DNA of 64,000 nucleotides from positions 146,319,104 to 146,383,103 of the forward strand of contig NC_092520.1 in the NCBI RefSeq assembly GCF_037038585.1, read 5' to 3'. The position numbers and the translations under genes were made by a program. This DNA is from Patagioenas fasciata (taxonomy: Eukaryota; Chordata; Aves; Columbiformes; Columbidae). Under the pieces are notes generated by a model. It saw nothing but the letters and a program-made list of their open reading frames with translations. It had not been told where the DNA came from and made no database searches. Below are positions 1 through 13,100 of the stretch, in pieces (positions within the stretch are counted from its first letter, which is position 1; each line of letters opens with the position of its first letter).

Positions 1-3000
1 AGGCTTTAAGCATAGGAAGGGTTTGCTTACATGAGGAAGGATTGCAGGGTTGGGTTCTCATTGCTAAAATGAATCTCTGATGCTTTTGTGAAGAGGCAAC
101 CTATCAGTTTTCGCCTTCGTAAGTAAAAAAATAATAATAATGTAGCTCATTTAAAATTAAAAAAAATAACAGAAGATTGATATTCTCTTTTAAGGTCAGC
201 TCAAAACATTGACATCTTGCCTGTGTTCCATTATCTCTTCTTTTCTTTTCTTTTTTTTTTTTTCCTTTATGCATATGCTAATAAATAAATGATGGCCAGC
301 ATAGCAGCGCATCACCACACTGGCACAGTAACTACTGTAATAATACCCCTGATGAAGGATGTTAACTCCTAGGGAGTTTGCAGTCATTGCCTATCTGTAT
401 AATCACTGAGTTCCTGCTTGAGAAATTGAAGTCAGAAAGCTAATGAGTTAGACTGTCATCAATTGGCTCAAACAGGTAATTTAGTTAAGAGAGCGCTAAT
501 CTACCAGGCTTCAAAGAAGGAATACTGAAAGTTATTTATTAACAAAAACAGATTTTAAGATTTAAAAGACAGGGTGGTGGGTAGGCTCTACTAATTGAGA
601 ATGCCTATCACCGCAGTTGAGGAGAGGAGAAACCCTGTTGCATATGAGCACAGCTCATTTTAAGAGTTACAGTTATTTAAAAGAGATACTTCCCTGCAGC
701 AGCAAAAGCAAACTGATATAAGTGAAACACCAAATATCTGAAAACACCCATATCGTGTAGGTCCTCAAATCCTTTTTCCCATTAATGTTTGCTTGGATAT
801 AGCTCAAAACTGAAATGTCCCATATTACAATGCTGTTCTATTCCTGGTCGTTTCTCTATTCAGGGCCCTTCCTAAGGAAAATCCAGCATACTGCATCTGG
901 TCAACTAAGCATGAGTTATCAACTGCAGGATGGTGGTTAATGTAATGCATAGCTTTAAATCAAAAAGATATTTCTAGATATCAAACTCTTTCTCTCTCCT
1001 CTGTATTTGTATCTTGCCACCAGGATGTTCAGTGAATACATGCTTTCTGTTACATACTTTACAGGGAACACCGAGTTGTGGCAAAGCTAGTGTAAAACCA
1101 AAGTAATTTAATTATTCTTAAAAGTCAGATAAGAGAATAATCAGTTTCTCATGGACACAGAGACTTAGATATAGGTTGCATTGCCTTCCCAGGTCTTGAG
1201 AGAGTTTGTCTTTCAGACACCTCAGTACCATAAAGAATTGGGCAAAGAACTTGTTCTCTCAAGTTCAAAGCACAATTCAGGGTGATGCCTTTGGTCCAGT
1301 AGAGTCCTTTGTGGCTTTGAATCATGGTTGTTTAAGAAGCCAGTTTCCCTTTCTAGGTTATGCCTTGGCAATTGAAGTTTATCAGCATGTCTGAGGGCAT
1401 TGTTCCAGGTTTTAAGTATATAGAAGCACAGAAGTTAACAGGCTTACTTTCTCATTAGATTTTTGTGGTACTGGCAAAGGACTTGATTATTTGAAAATTA
1501 TATTCCTTATTTTTCCATTTAACAAAGAAGTCACATCTCTGCTTCTTACCTCTTTTCCCTGTTGATCTCAATAGCATACATCTTGTTAGGTTACAAGCAC
1601 TTGGCTTTTTCAAATGTACTCTCCACACAGAACAAAACCAGACATACTGCCTCTTGTGTGGCTTTCTCATTAGATGGAAAAAAAAACCCAAAACAAACAA
1701 CAACCCAAACAACCAAACAAAACAACAACAAGAAAACAAACCCAAAAACCAAACACCAAAAAACGGGAGAATTTACCTGACATTAAGAGCAAAAAGTGTT
1801 GAAAAACAAGTATCGGAATATTTCATAACTTACTGAAGACAAGAAAAAAGTTCCCATTGACCTAAAGTTAGATTTTTGCAGAATTAGTTTTCTAATTTTT
1901 TATTCCTGTTTTTTCTTTTTGCCACTTTAGTTTTTTGCAAAAACCACCACACATACAAGGACTTTTAGGAGCTGTCAAATGTAGGAGCCTGAAAGAGGCA
2001 GGCTGCCAGGGCTCCATGTCTAGGGAACAGGGAGGCTGAGCATGTCTCCCAGTAAGCACACAGGCAAACACATATATGTAACATGCACACACACATTCTT
2101 TACATATACACAGAAACACCCAGTACTCCGGCAAACATAAACAGCACCCACATTCTCATCCTGGTCTTCCCTCTGGCTGATCAGGGTGAAGGTCCTTAGT
2201 GGTCTTGGGCACTCTGACCAGTAACTTGTCCTGAATCCCTGCTAACCCAGACTCATTGGCCCTGTGACCTGTGGTCCAGTGCCAGTTACTGGCACTTACA
2301 CCTCCATACACACACGTCCACACGTAACAGAGAGTCCATCACCTGGGAGAAGTAGGTAGAAAAGAAGTTTAGTAAGAAGGTGGAACAGACTGTAATGATC
2401 AAACGTAGGCAAAGGTCAGACAAAAGTATGGACCAGAAGCTGTTTAACATGAAAGCAAGCCCATTTCCATGCTTGTTCCTCACCAAACCACTTTAATCTC
2501 TCTGTTCTCTCACCTTTGTCTCTTTTCGTAAAAATCCCACTATTAAGTCTTGTAGAATCCCAAAATGTTCTTTCAGCTCATAAGAAGTCCCACACAGTCC
2601 TGAAGGCAGTGACCCACCTCAGTCTATAAGGTGATTGGGAAGCTGCTCCCACTGACTCATCTTGAAGGACAGCATCCCAAGACAATGGGATCTCTCTCCT
2701 GTGACAACCCCAGGAATAACCAGGTCAGGGTGTTCTGTTTCTCCAATTAGGTTATATTTCCATGTGTGTCATCTTTTTCCTGTGCACCTGCTTGCCCAAT
2801 GTACCACTAAATCATCTTTAAAAGAAGAATTATCCAACACAGAATCTAACAGGTAAAAGGCAGATGTTAGGTGGCAAAGTGACTTTAAATCAAAGCAGTC
2901 AATTGAAGAGAAACATGAGGGAAATCCTTCTCTCCAGTGGAATTTTAGGGTTGTAATGTGATATAGTCACTTGTTAGGGATCTTTGCAGTAATATGTCAC

Positions 3001-3096
3001 TAACACAAATTTCAGTAATAAGGGGAAGGGAGTTAAAAAGAAAAACAACTGTCAGCACTACCAAATACTGTTTTGTTTTGTTTTTTCACTTGGTAG
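1..3096 (+). other. VWF intron (3' part), no exon seen
   Basis: This stretch precedes the penultimate VWF coding exon, so it should be the intron before it. I searched it for cysteine-rich VWC-type exons and found none. It holds only simple sequence: a T-rich run near 240-262, an A/C-rich tract at about 1678-1765 and short CA repeats near 2085-2110. The short open frames here have no recognisable domains and are treated as chance. Confidence 0.6.
1678..1765 (+). repeat. A/C-rich simple repeat
   Basis: About 90 bp of A and C with AAC, AAAC and CAACAACAA units; almost no G or T. Confidence 0.7.
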
Positions 3097-3194
3097 GTGT
3101 GGAAGTGGAATGTCGACCAGTAAGTACCAGACTGCAGTATAGGAATATCAATGGATGTGTGGCTGAAAGGGAAGTGCCTATATCTCATTGTGAG
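3097..3194 (+). CDS. VWF: VWF penultimate coding exon, start of C-terminal cystine knot
   Basis: Von Willebrand factor is a secreted multimeric glycoprotein of endothelium and platelets that tethers platelets and carries factor VIII. Its C-terminal cystine-knot (CTCK) domain forms the tail-to-tail disulphide dimer in the ER. The acceptor follows a T-rich run ending in TTGGTAG, and the donor is GTAAAT. The exon enters in phase 1, with two bases completing a split codon, and leaves on a codon boundary after CHCE-like residues (HCE). It encodes CRPVSTRLQY, NGC and SHCE, which match the first three CTCK cysteines of VWF. Gel-forming mucins share this domain. VWF is preferred because ANO2 follows directly downstream, as in other vertebrates. 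Confidence 0.9.
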
Positions 3195-4063
3195 GTAAAT
3201 AACAAAAACAATCCCTCGCACTCCAAGATCCACCCTTACCCCGGCTTCTCTCTTCCACAAGGAAGACCTTTGCATCTACTACAGCTTTACTTGAATAAGC
3301 AGAGCATCGTTTCTGTCCTTCTCATTGATTCACTCAAACAGTGTCAGCCTCATTGGCACTTATTCCTAAAGTAATTTTGTGATGCTAAGTTTTCCCTATA
3401 CAAGACAGCATGAAAAAAGGCACATGTTAGACACAAAGAGTTTGTTCATACCACTTTCCTTTGCGTCCATCAAAATTAGTGACTCTAAAATGCCTTTTTT
3501 TAGGACTTTCTTCATTAAAAAAAAAAAAAAATCTTGGTATTAGTGAAGTTGATTTTCAGATTTGAGTCTACAGTTAAACATGCATATCCCTCTTCAGGCT
3601 CTGAAGCTAATTTATGAGAGGGTAAATAGGTATTTAGATGCATGATACCTTAAAAGATATTTAACCCTGAATACTATGTTTTGACTTCTGTGCTCTATCA
3701 GCTTTACGAGTCCTCTGTTAGCCTGAGCACTGAGCTGTCATGTTCTGCATGTGTTCTAATACAGCTGAGACAATAACCCTATGTGCTCAGAAGCCCAGGA
3801 CATCACCTACGGTATTTTAAATTATAGGCTTTTTTGTGTGACCCATTTCTTCACTTCTGCTTTGCTGTGCTTATGCTCATAAGGTGTTACTCTTTGACCA
3901 GCACCCCACATTCTAGAATCAGATACCTGTTTCCAAGTTTGTGTTCTACAGCAGAGCACTGAAGTCTAAGTGAAGTTGTCTATGGACGTTTTGAAGGGGA
4001 GAACCTGGATTCTGATTGCACTGGGTCTGTTCAAACTTAGTATCCTTTTTTTTTTCCATTCAG
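3195..4063 (+). other. Last VWF intron
   Basis: This is an 869-bp GT-AG intron between the last two VWF coding exons. The acceptor is a strong polypyrimidine run ending in CCATTCAG. An A-run of about 14 bases lies near 3517-3530. I see no other feature in it. Confidence 0.85.
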
Positions 4064-4252
4064 GGCAAGTGCAGAAGCAATACCAGATACTCCGTTGAGA
4101 CAGGGAAATGGGAAGACCTATGTAGCTGCTGTACAGCCACTCTGACAACCACAGTCACCATCCCCCTCCGGTGTGCCAATGGGACAGTGGTGCAGCATTA
4201 CATCCCATCTGCCTCTCAGTGTGAATGCTATTCTCGGAAGTGTACAGACTAA
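4064..4252 (+). CDS. VWF: VWF last coding exon, end of cystine knot
   Basis: This exon starts on a codon boundary with GKC and ends at TAA 4250-4252. It carries eight cysteines: GKC, DLC-S-CC, LRC, SQC-E-C and RKC. Together with the three in the previous exon, the full CTCK set of 11 is present in the VWF spacing. The sequon NGT in CANGTVV lies where the mammalian protein also has an N-glycosylation site. The protein ends RKCTD, close to the usual VWF terminus, so the C-terminus appears intact. The domain dimerises pro-VWF in the ER. I see no frameshift or missing cysteine. Confidence 0.93.
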   Translation, partial: GKCRSNTRYSVETGKWEDLCSCCTATLTTTVTIPLRCANGTVVQHYIPSASQCECYSRKCTD

Positions 4253-4410
4253 ATATTCCCAAGAAGTTCAGTTGTATAATCTCAAGTGTTATGAGGAAGG
4301 AACTTTACAGTAAAAGCCTCATTTTCTCTCTGTAGACTGTTTTATCCAGTAGAATCCTGACTAACTAATTGTATCAACATAGCAAACAATAAAACTTACT
4401 AGCACAACAG
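4253..4410 (+). other. VWF: VWF 3' untranslated region
   Basis: The 3' UTR runs from the TAA stop to an estimated cleavage site about 15-20 bases past the AATAAA at 4388. A GT/T-rich stretch (CAGTTTGTTTG) lies near 4430 and would serve as the downstream element. A UTR of about 160 bases is short and agrees with the compact VWF 3' end known from mammals. The exact cleavage site is inferred. Confidence 0.65.
4388..4393 (+). terminator. VWF: VWF polyadenylation signal AATAAA
   Basis: This canonical AATAAA hexamer lies 136 bases after the VWF stop codon and is followed by a T/GT-rich element about 40 bases on. It is the first canonical signal after the stop. Confidence 0.7.
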
Positions 4411-7400
4411 AGCACCTTCTGATTATTCTTCAGTTTGTTTGAAGATAAGATATTGCAAATTGTATGTTCTCCTTCATGTTCACCATGGAAAGTAATTGAC
4501 ATTATTAAAAATGCAAACCCACAACAGTAACAGAAACAGAAACTTCTACTTAAAGAACATATAACAAAGCATTTACCATTGTCTTCAGAGACATTACACT
4601 TCAGATCTCAGTGACACACTGTGGCTTTTTTCTCCTTCAGTCAGGCTCAGGGAACCAAATGTCTTCTGCGATGCATGTATGTATGTTCCTCCTGAAATTG
4701 TGTGCTGAGGAAAAGTTGTGTAAGTTGGCAGTAATTGTGAATGGGCTGAGGGATACCTCTTACCTATTTACTTCAGCACTTCCACAGTCCAACCTGAAGA
4801 GAAAGTTCGCCAACCATCTCCCTTATTTCCAGGTACCAGAACTTCATCTATTGCATTAGCTCTGAAAGTTAGGGTTCCTTCAAATTCAGAATTGTCAGTG
4901 GCAGGTTTAATTTGGTTATTGCTGCTGGGGATAAATTTATCAGGAGTTAAAGTCCACTTGGTCTGGTCAGGCCATGGAAGAAAAAACATTTTCCAGAGGG
5001 AAGTTGGTCATGGTGGAATCTAGTGCCAGTCAAACAGTTTCACTGCAAAGTACTAGTTTCTCAAAAATTATGAGAGGGAAAACTGTTATTCCATTTTAAT
5101 TTTTGAAAGATAAGAAATATTTAAACTTGTTGAATTCAGTTAACTTTTAAAAATAATATTTATCATTCAGATATATTAAAAACACATAAAGAAAGCAACC
5201 CCAAATTTCCCTTATGTTTATGATAAAATGAGAAATACTTAGGAATAGGTTGTGAAAAAAATATAGTTTCTTAGCTCTAGCAAGTGTTCTTGAACTAGTG
5301 AAAAGCATGTGTAGAAGTCCTGAAAGGTAAGAGTATTCCTGAGGAGCTAGCAGAAAGGTCAGGAAATCAGGTTATTCTTGTGCAGTTTTTAGCTTGGCAT
5401 ATGTAAAAATGAAAGTAATTTCAGAGGACATTGTCACCCTTGTCCCTGGGTCACAGGAAGGAAAGTTTTGAGATGAAGAACTAATGCTCCTCACAAGGAT
5501 GCCAATGTCACATGATTAAATGACTCAAAACACCTCCCATCTGCATGAATGGTTCCCTTTGGCAGCAAACAAAAACTCCCTTTGTGCTTTCAACTAAAAA
5601 AGCAGGTTGTGTTCCTATTTGAGAGGAACCAGGCAGATCCTTGCTTCTCTTCTTTTGCCATTCAGCTGTGGATTCAACATATTGAACTGTAGGCCCTTTT
5701 TTCTCTTTTACTAGGCAGTGCTAGGAGAAGTACAGGCCTTCCACACACCTCTCTTTCTTCTGCTATGGGACTGCAATAGCTCTAGGGAGAGAAAACAAAT
5801 TTTAATTGGCATCAGCCCCACTTACTGCCGTAGATGTCTGTCACCAGTTTTCCTCCATCCTCACACTATCTCCTCATTGTAGCTGCCTTTGGATTTTAAG
5901 GCTCCTGACAGATGGATTTGGGTCACCCAGGTAATCAGCTGCACAGCAGCTCATCTGAAACTGCAAATAAGCAACTCCTGGAGCAGTAGCGTATGACACC
6001 AGAGGGGAAGGAGTGGGTAGGTAGTAAAATGAAATGCCTTCCTCTTCCCGTTACCATTGCTGGACTGCCCCTTTGCTCCCATCTGTGCCCTCACCTAGAC
6101 TGACCTTTTTTAGCTCACGAAGCTGAAGCCTAAGGCTTCATGGCTGCAGACAAGTCTTGTAAGTAGATAATTAATCAGGCACCAGTTTATCAGCGTGGGG
6201 ATGATACACAGAAACATCCACAGGGCAGAGTTGGAGCCATAGTTTTCTGAACTTCTGAAAAGCAGACACTTTGCATCAGCAACAACCTGAATAGGCAGAT
6301 CTGAACAACAGAGTGGAAAACATTCCTGCTTTCATCACTTCTACTTCAATTAACAAGAAAAATCTAATGGATCTGTCTCAAGAGAGAAATATACTAAAAT
6401 AAAGATAGTAGCTTTCAGACTAAAGCAATTAGAATTTTTCCTAAGGAACTCTCAATTATTTATTAGAAAATTACTTGGTTATAGGATCAAACTCTTAGCA
6501 GACACAGCTCAGAGTAATTGGATAAACATAAATGTACTAAGACTTCGCACTCGTTCAAGAATACATCTCATACTACATGTTTTTTCTTCATGTTTCTTGG
6601 TTGCAATTTTACTTTGAGGCATCTATGCCAGTGTATGGACTAAAGTGAGTACACAATATATCCCATGAAAACTTATTAGGTTTTCTTACAGAATAGAGTT
6701 ATGTGGACTTCTGTATGGTCTATATGTTATTATACAGGCCTGGCTAATACCTACATATTTCAAGCAAAGACGAGGCCCTGTTGTGCTCAAGGCCAAAAGG
6801 AGCTTCTTCCTTGAAAATCCTGTCATAGAAACAGAGAAGCAGGAAAGAACAAGTGGAAGATAATATGATAACGTCTTCCTTAACAGACTGAGAAGATACA
6901 TAGATTATTGGCCTTGACCTGCTGGCATGACAATCAAACTTATTCAGGCAGCCTGTCCTGAAAGAGCTGTCTTTCATCTAAGCCTCTGGTGGTGCGAGTA
7001 AGGAAATGGGCTCAGACTTCCTTCATGCAGGTCTCAACTGCCTTTCACACAGTCCAGTTTCACTTAGTACACCTCTGTTATTTTCAGAAGCATTGTTTCC
7101 TAGCAGAAGTGAAGAACAAAGTCAGGGCTATTATCAAGTACCTGCTTAGTAGAGAGCTGTGCACACAAACAGTAGCAGTATGCCAGCACATTAAACAGTG
7201 CCGTGCATCAGACTCCTCCATTGACATTCACAAGCAGAATCCAGGCTTTGAGAAACATGGTTTTCCAACTTGCACATACTTGTACATACTTGTGAGTCTT
7301 ATGGTTCTGAGCTACCTTAGTCTTTGTCTTTCCACCAACGATACGGAACATATCCCACCACTTCAGAAGACCATCTGGATCATTGAACATGCTACAGGAT

Positions 7401-10123
7401 AGATTTACAGGAACGTTAAATAGATTTGAGGAGGAGTCTTATATAACTTCTTAATTATTAAAAGGATCTAATCTCTCTGATAACTTTTACAGACTTCCAA
7501 GCACCACTTTTCTGCAGCAGGTGAAACACGATCTGGCAAATTAGCATTATTTGTCGCATCTCTGCATTATCAACTAACATCATACCCAGGTACTTCAGGA
7601 AACACAGTGATGCCCAGATATGATTTTCTCTCCTGGAAAGTGTCCTTAAAAGTAGGCTACAGACCCAGCTCCATTTTAACCAGATGGATATTGCTTCCTC
7701 CTCATATTGCCTTCTGTGTATATTATTTATTACCTGAGCTAACTGCATTACCTGTAATGGACCCATCCTTATGGCTTATAGGAGCCAGTAATTTGAACTT
7801 GTTCAGGCAGAGCTTTCTGTGCAAAGGGATCCCAGCAGGACGTGGTTCCACATTCCTATGCAATTCCAAAATTGGTGGATATGCCTTTCTGTTTCAGTAT
7901 TTAATTTGTGCAGTAAGTAAAGTAGATATAGCATAATTTTCAGCAAGTTTTCATTCCCCTTTCCCAGAGATAACTGTACACAAAGCAGTAAGCTTGCTAT
8001 CTATCCAGGGAGAACATTAATTGGTTATAAAACATCAAGGAAAAAAGTTGTTCAACAGTTGCTTCCCTTGAAATATTCTGTGATCCCACTTTATTAACAA
8101 AAAGTTACCAGGAACTCTATGTGATTGCACTGTTGCCCTGTGCCAAGTAAGCATAAACTTCACTGAGATGGACACCGAAGCAAAGCAATCAAGCAAAGAA
8201 CAATTCTTTTGTTCTAATGGATGGAGTGGTTATGCAATCAAAAATATTTCCAGGCACACCACCTCAAAAGTTGTATGCATGGACTAGTGTGCAAACAAAA
8301 GCCTGTTTGAAGCAGCATCCCTGCTGTTAGAGACCTTATGTACATCAACCCCTGTGTTTTCTGTGTTGTGGGGTTTTTTTTGGTTTGTTTTTGTTTTTGT
8401 TTTTTTTTTTTTTTTTTTTAATTTCTGTTATCTAATAGTTTTTAGATTAGTCAGTCCAGGAGCCGTGGCATCCAGGTTGTTTCCTGTTTCACAACTGAAG
8501 GAAGTTTTTAAATGTAGATCTGAGGTTAAAATAAGATAGCAGCAGGGCAAGAAGGACAAGTATTTGATACCTATTGATACATAACTTAGAAATTTGGAAA
8601 TGAAGTTCCAAAGAAGGGACTAAAAATAGTGGGGTAATTTAACTTTTCCTAACTGAAGACATTATTCTGTGTAAATACTGAAGTAATTGTTAAAGAAGTA
8701 TTCTGTAACACTTAATATACTTGTCTTCCCTGTATGCAGAAAGAAAGATCTTATCATTAGTTTTCCCCTTTTGTCAGGAAGAAAGGTTAGTGCAGAAATT
8801 TTGACTGACTTGTATAAAGTTGTTAAGGATGGAGTCAGGACTTCTGACCCTCTCTCTCTTTTAAGTAAATCAGGCATATAACGTTAGTGTAGGTTACACA
8901 TAAAATTCCTCACATGACACTTCAGTTGAGCCAAAATAAAGAGATGAACTTAATCTAATCTCACTCTCTGTTGTCTGCCTATAGTTGTTTCATTCAAAGG
9001 GCAACTACTCAGCGAAAATTTTTCTAGAGTTTAAACCAGTACATATATTTCTCAGCCTTACAGCCAGTCCAAATTTTGGGACACAACAGCCACACTGCTT
9101 CCTATATAAACCTGGCATCTTTGATAGCTTATCCACAGTGCATCAGTACATCCTGTGATACAGACAACTATGATTGCCGGTCATGACACAGTGCATGATC
9201 CGAATTCACAAGCTAGTAGAAACACTGTTATTCTTTATTCAGTCATTGAATAAATCCATTTCCCCTTCTCACACAAGAGAAATTGATGTAGTGTCGTAAA
9301 TATGCTAAAAGAAGAAGAAAGTTTGAACTCCAAATAATTACACTTCCTTCCAATTATTGTCAGCAAATAAAAGTCCTTTCTTATATGGCATTAATCACCA
9401 ACAACTTTTCTTCCCAACACATTGCTTAAATTCTGAGGTGGAAGGCTAAGCTGGATTCATCACCTGTTCTGATTAGAGAGTTGATTACAAGATAATCCCC
9501 TGAATATTTCATGCAGGAATGACAGTGCAGCATCCAGGCAGTAAGGTAACTTGAGTAGTTGAGATAGAGCCTTATAAAAAGGTTTCTGCACTTACCTCCT
9601 GCCTGGAAGCACTGTAAGCTTTGCAGATATAAAGACACTTTTCCCCACAGAAAACACCTCCAAGATAGTCTAATCCTTGTGTAATAGCTTTTGGACAGAG
9701 CTGGCTCTGTTGTATAGCCCTGATTTTGTATTAGCTTTTTTTTTCTTCCTGTTCTCCACTCCCTCTCCACTGCCTTCTGGGAAGTTAGGACAAAATATGC
9801 CTGTTGTTACATTTCTTGTTGAGGCGTTATGGAGCACGAAGACAAGATGCTGAAGTTCCAGCAGAGAACTGCCATTTGCCTCTCAGGTCATGGGAGTTTT
9901 GCCTTTTTCCACTCTCTTTCCTCTGTGAGGATAGTCACCAAAACAGGTGGTCTCTCTAATTAGCTTCAGTTTGTGGTTTGCTTAAAGCAGGATCAAGCCA
10001 GGATGGAAATAGCTGCTAGTGCTGTTCACTACTTAAGCCAATGCAGAAGCAGATTGTACTCACAATCAGTGTAGCTGCATCCTATTAGCACTGACGCAAC
10101 TTCCAGCTAAACCTCCAGACAAC
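4411..10123. other. VWF-ANO2 intergenic region
   Basis: This stretch of about 5.7 kb separates the VWF 3' end from the proposed first ANO2 coding exon. I recognise no coding exon, RNA gene or dated repeat in it. A T-run of about 19 bases lies at 8401-8419. A TATAAAAA lies at 9573-9580, about 550 bases before the proposed ANO2 start codon, but nothing else marks it as a promoter. The ANO2 promoter and 5' UTR should fall in the last part of this region if the first exon is right. Confidence 0.5.
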
Positions 10124-10142
10124 ATGGAAACACACTCGCTGG
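10124..10142 (+). CDS. ANO2: Proposed ANO2 first coding exon (METHSL)
   Basis: An ATG in strong Kozak context (A at -3, G at +4) opens six codons plus one base and meets a perfect donor GTAAGT at 10143. The single leftover G fits exactly with AG at the start of the next proposed exon (21760), giving METHSL-E. No homology supports so short a peptide. The case rests on Kozak context, the donor, phase agreement across two junctions, and position between VWF and the secure ANO2 exons. It could be a chance ATG-GTAAGT pair. Confidence 0.42.
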
Positions 10143-13100
10143 GTAAGTTTATTCTTTGTTTCATTGTTAATTGCTGCCTATGAAGTTGGAAAGGGGGTAA
10201 AGAACAGAGCAATGCTTTAAAAGGACTTCTCTGTATACTTTCAGGATATTTTCAAAAAAATCCCAAATAATAAAAAAAATTCTGTGGCCCAGGTTACATA
10301 TGGAAAGCTCAGAGATAAAACACAGAGTTCATTTCTTCTGAAGCCTCAGGACTGCAGCTGTGGGTCAGCATTGTGATTCATGTGGAAAAGACAATCACTA
10401 GGCAAATGCTTTGTGCTGGACTTCTGCTGTTTCCATCTGCATTTGCCTTTTTGCAAGGCAACTGGGAGGAGCAAGCAATATCCTTTTTCAGAAGACAATG
10501 TGCAGCAGTGAGCTTTCAGTTCCCATATGCAAGGAACAAATCAGCTCAGTACATAAAACCTTTTGTTTGAGTTCCCAGCGTACAAGTTTAGAATAGCATC
10601 CAGTGCTGATGTTGTGTCACTATTACTTTACTGGTACAGTCAAAAGCTCTGTAGTTATTTGCACATAATCTCATGGTTTCTGGGGTCATAGTTCTGCTGT
10701 GAGTTCCGAACTGTCATGTAGCTCACCTAATCCTGCTATTTCTGTGATCTCCCACCCAGTCACCTTCCTAAAATTATTTGTGTAGCAGATCACATTATGC
10801 AACAAACCATTAGATTTAATGTCCACTGTTGATCTTTGTTGAGTTATTCCAGTGCCCTTTCTCTATCCCTGATCCTTCACTGTTGGAGTTAGTCCTGATG
10901 ATATATACTTCAGGCTCCCTGGCTCATAGCGGGTGCCAGAGGTGAGCATCTCCATTGACTCAGGTGCATTCTTCCTTCTTCCTGGGCTGAAGGTGAGGGC
11001 TCCTGATTACAAGGGACACAACCATGGGTTTTTACATTTGTGTCAGTCACCATAGCTATTCAGGCCAGTCAAAGCCAACAAGGAGCCATGTTCCCCCTTG
11101 CTTGCCCCTGTCTGTTTGGGGTGTTGCAATGCTGTTGTTTCTGGCAGCAGTTTAGGGGTAGACTGTCAGGGCCCAGAGCGCAACCCCCTTCTACATGTTT
11201 AGTTGACCATAGTAAAGAATTTAGCTGTCTGAGTTAAAGGCCAGCTCCTTCACCAACCAGAGCTATGATAAAGAAAGCTGGAAGTGAGGGCTTGCCCTCC
11301 TCTCCTTTGGGAAATGCTTTTAAGCTGAGGCTTTACCACTCACCTCTGCATGTGCTACATCACAGCAGCTGCACCTACACCTGATGTCAGATCTTCGCTG
11401 GTCTGGTCCTGACCCAGTGGCTCTGCTTCCCAGCTTGATCTCAGACCTACCTCATCACTGCTGCCTTGCTGGGTGATCAGTGAGCTGTGTCTGACCCTGA
11501 TCGCTGTCTCCAGCCCTGATCCTGACCTGGACTTGCTGCTCTGTATCTGGGCTCCCTGTCAGCAGGGTTACTCACTGCTCTGCTCTATCATGGTGCTCCA
11601 GGCTCACCTTTCCCTGTGGAGCAGATGGCCCTAGGCCTCCTTTTCCCTAAAATGACTGTATGAGGATTGTTATTATCCTTTGTGCCGGTAATGCTTACTT
11701 TAAAGAATCAGTGAATATGCATTCACACAAAGGGCTAGAGGGTTATGGACAAGTCACTCTGTTTATTGCATATTAACAGCTTCCTGAATCATCGTTGTGC
11801 ATAGGGATATGGGAAGAATCTCACCTTGTGCCAGAATTACTTCTTGTGTACAACTCTACCAAGTTCAACAGCTATAGCAGAGTGTGATTTCCTCCACTGT
11901 GTCTTCAAGACTACCATCAGTGCCTTTTAAGAGTCAGGAATTGAAGACAGACAAGGCTTTTGGATTGTCTCTAATGCAGCATAGTACAAATGAAAACAAA
12001 TTTCTGATTGGGGGGTATGAAGTCTGAAACAGAGAGGTGGAAATTAGAGGAAGCTTCTGGAAAATGGAAGTAAAAGTGTGGTTTGGAAGAAGTAACACAG
12101 GCTAAGACAAGATGGAACAGTCCTGCTAAGGTTTAAGGTGGGCAGCACAGACCTACGCAATTCCCTGACTACTTCCCATTTTCATCACATTGTCCCAGCC
12201 ATATGCCATGAGTCAGCAGGCCTCTCAAGGAATTAAATTGGGGATGCAACCAAAGGAAGGAAGAAGTGAAGCTAGAAGCAGAAAACATCATTTTTCAGAT
12301 TTGCCACTTCCTACTTGTTCCCCCCCAGCTGAGTTTCCAACAAGAGACACAAGAGCCAAATTTGCAACTGGCAGTTGGAGTGCTTGTACAGTACCTCCCA
12401 AACTGCAGATGGGAAGGGGAAAAACACACATGAGAAGTCTTAGCTAATGCCATTGACTGCCTGAGTGTAGCTGGAATGGAATCCAGACACGCAGATATCA
12501 GTTTGAAATGCCACATCCTGAGCCTCTAGGACACACACCAAGGAGCATATCCTGGGTATGAGTCAGTATCTCAGTTGTCTTCCTTTATGTTGGGCCATAC
12601 ATAACAGTCTTTCCCCTTTCCTTCTGAGCCTCTAGAATATGATCAGAGAATAAATACTCTCTATAGAGATAACTGTCTGAGGCTGAGTTTAGTTATGGGA
12701 CTGACGTTAGTAGAAGCAGTTTAGTAGGGGACTAAACATCTAAGTAATTCTTAAACCATCCTGAAGGAATATCAGATACCTGAAATTTAATGGTCAAACT
12801 CTATCCTTCTTTAATTCAAATAAGGAGTTTGAGAATGCACTGGACTAATCTAAATTATCTTCAATGAAACCTACTGGACCTTTTTCTTCAAGTAATGTTA
12901 AATAAAGAATGGATTTCCTACATAAAAAATTATTCCTAGACATTTCCTCTGGTGGCCTGTTTTCTTTAAGCTTGACAAAGGTTTATTTAATTAATGTGCA
13001 TTCCCTCTTTGATTGAAATAGTAAATAATAAACAATATTTTGAAGAGACAAGCAGTGGCACCTTAAAAAACAAAATTGCAGTGTGATGAAAATGCTTGCA

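Noticed and set aside
1..3096. Further upstream VWF exons (VWC domains)
   Set aside because: I looked for cysteine-rich segments flanked by splice sites and found none, so the previous exon must lie left of the window.
3097..4252. Gel-forming mucin instead of VWF
   Set aside because: Mucins share the CTCK domain, but the residue pattern, the terminal RKC plus two residues, and the ANO2 neighbour all favour VWF.
9573..9580. TATAAAAA as the ANO2 TATA box
   Set aside because: It lies 550 bases before the proposed start codon without initiator, CpG or other promoter evidence. TATA-like words are expected by chance in this AT-rich DNA.
10373..10596. Open frames after the proposed ANO2 exon 1, one with a hydrophobic N-terminal stretch
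   Set aside because: They overlap each other in two frames, have no recognised domain, and lie in the intron just after a donor site.
12190..12447. 85-residue open frame with Pro/Ser-rich sequence
   Set aside because: No homology is recognised, a shadow frame lies on the other strand, and there are no splice or promoter signals.
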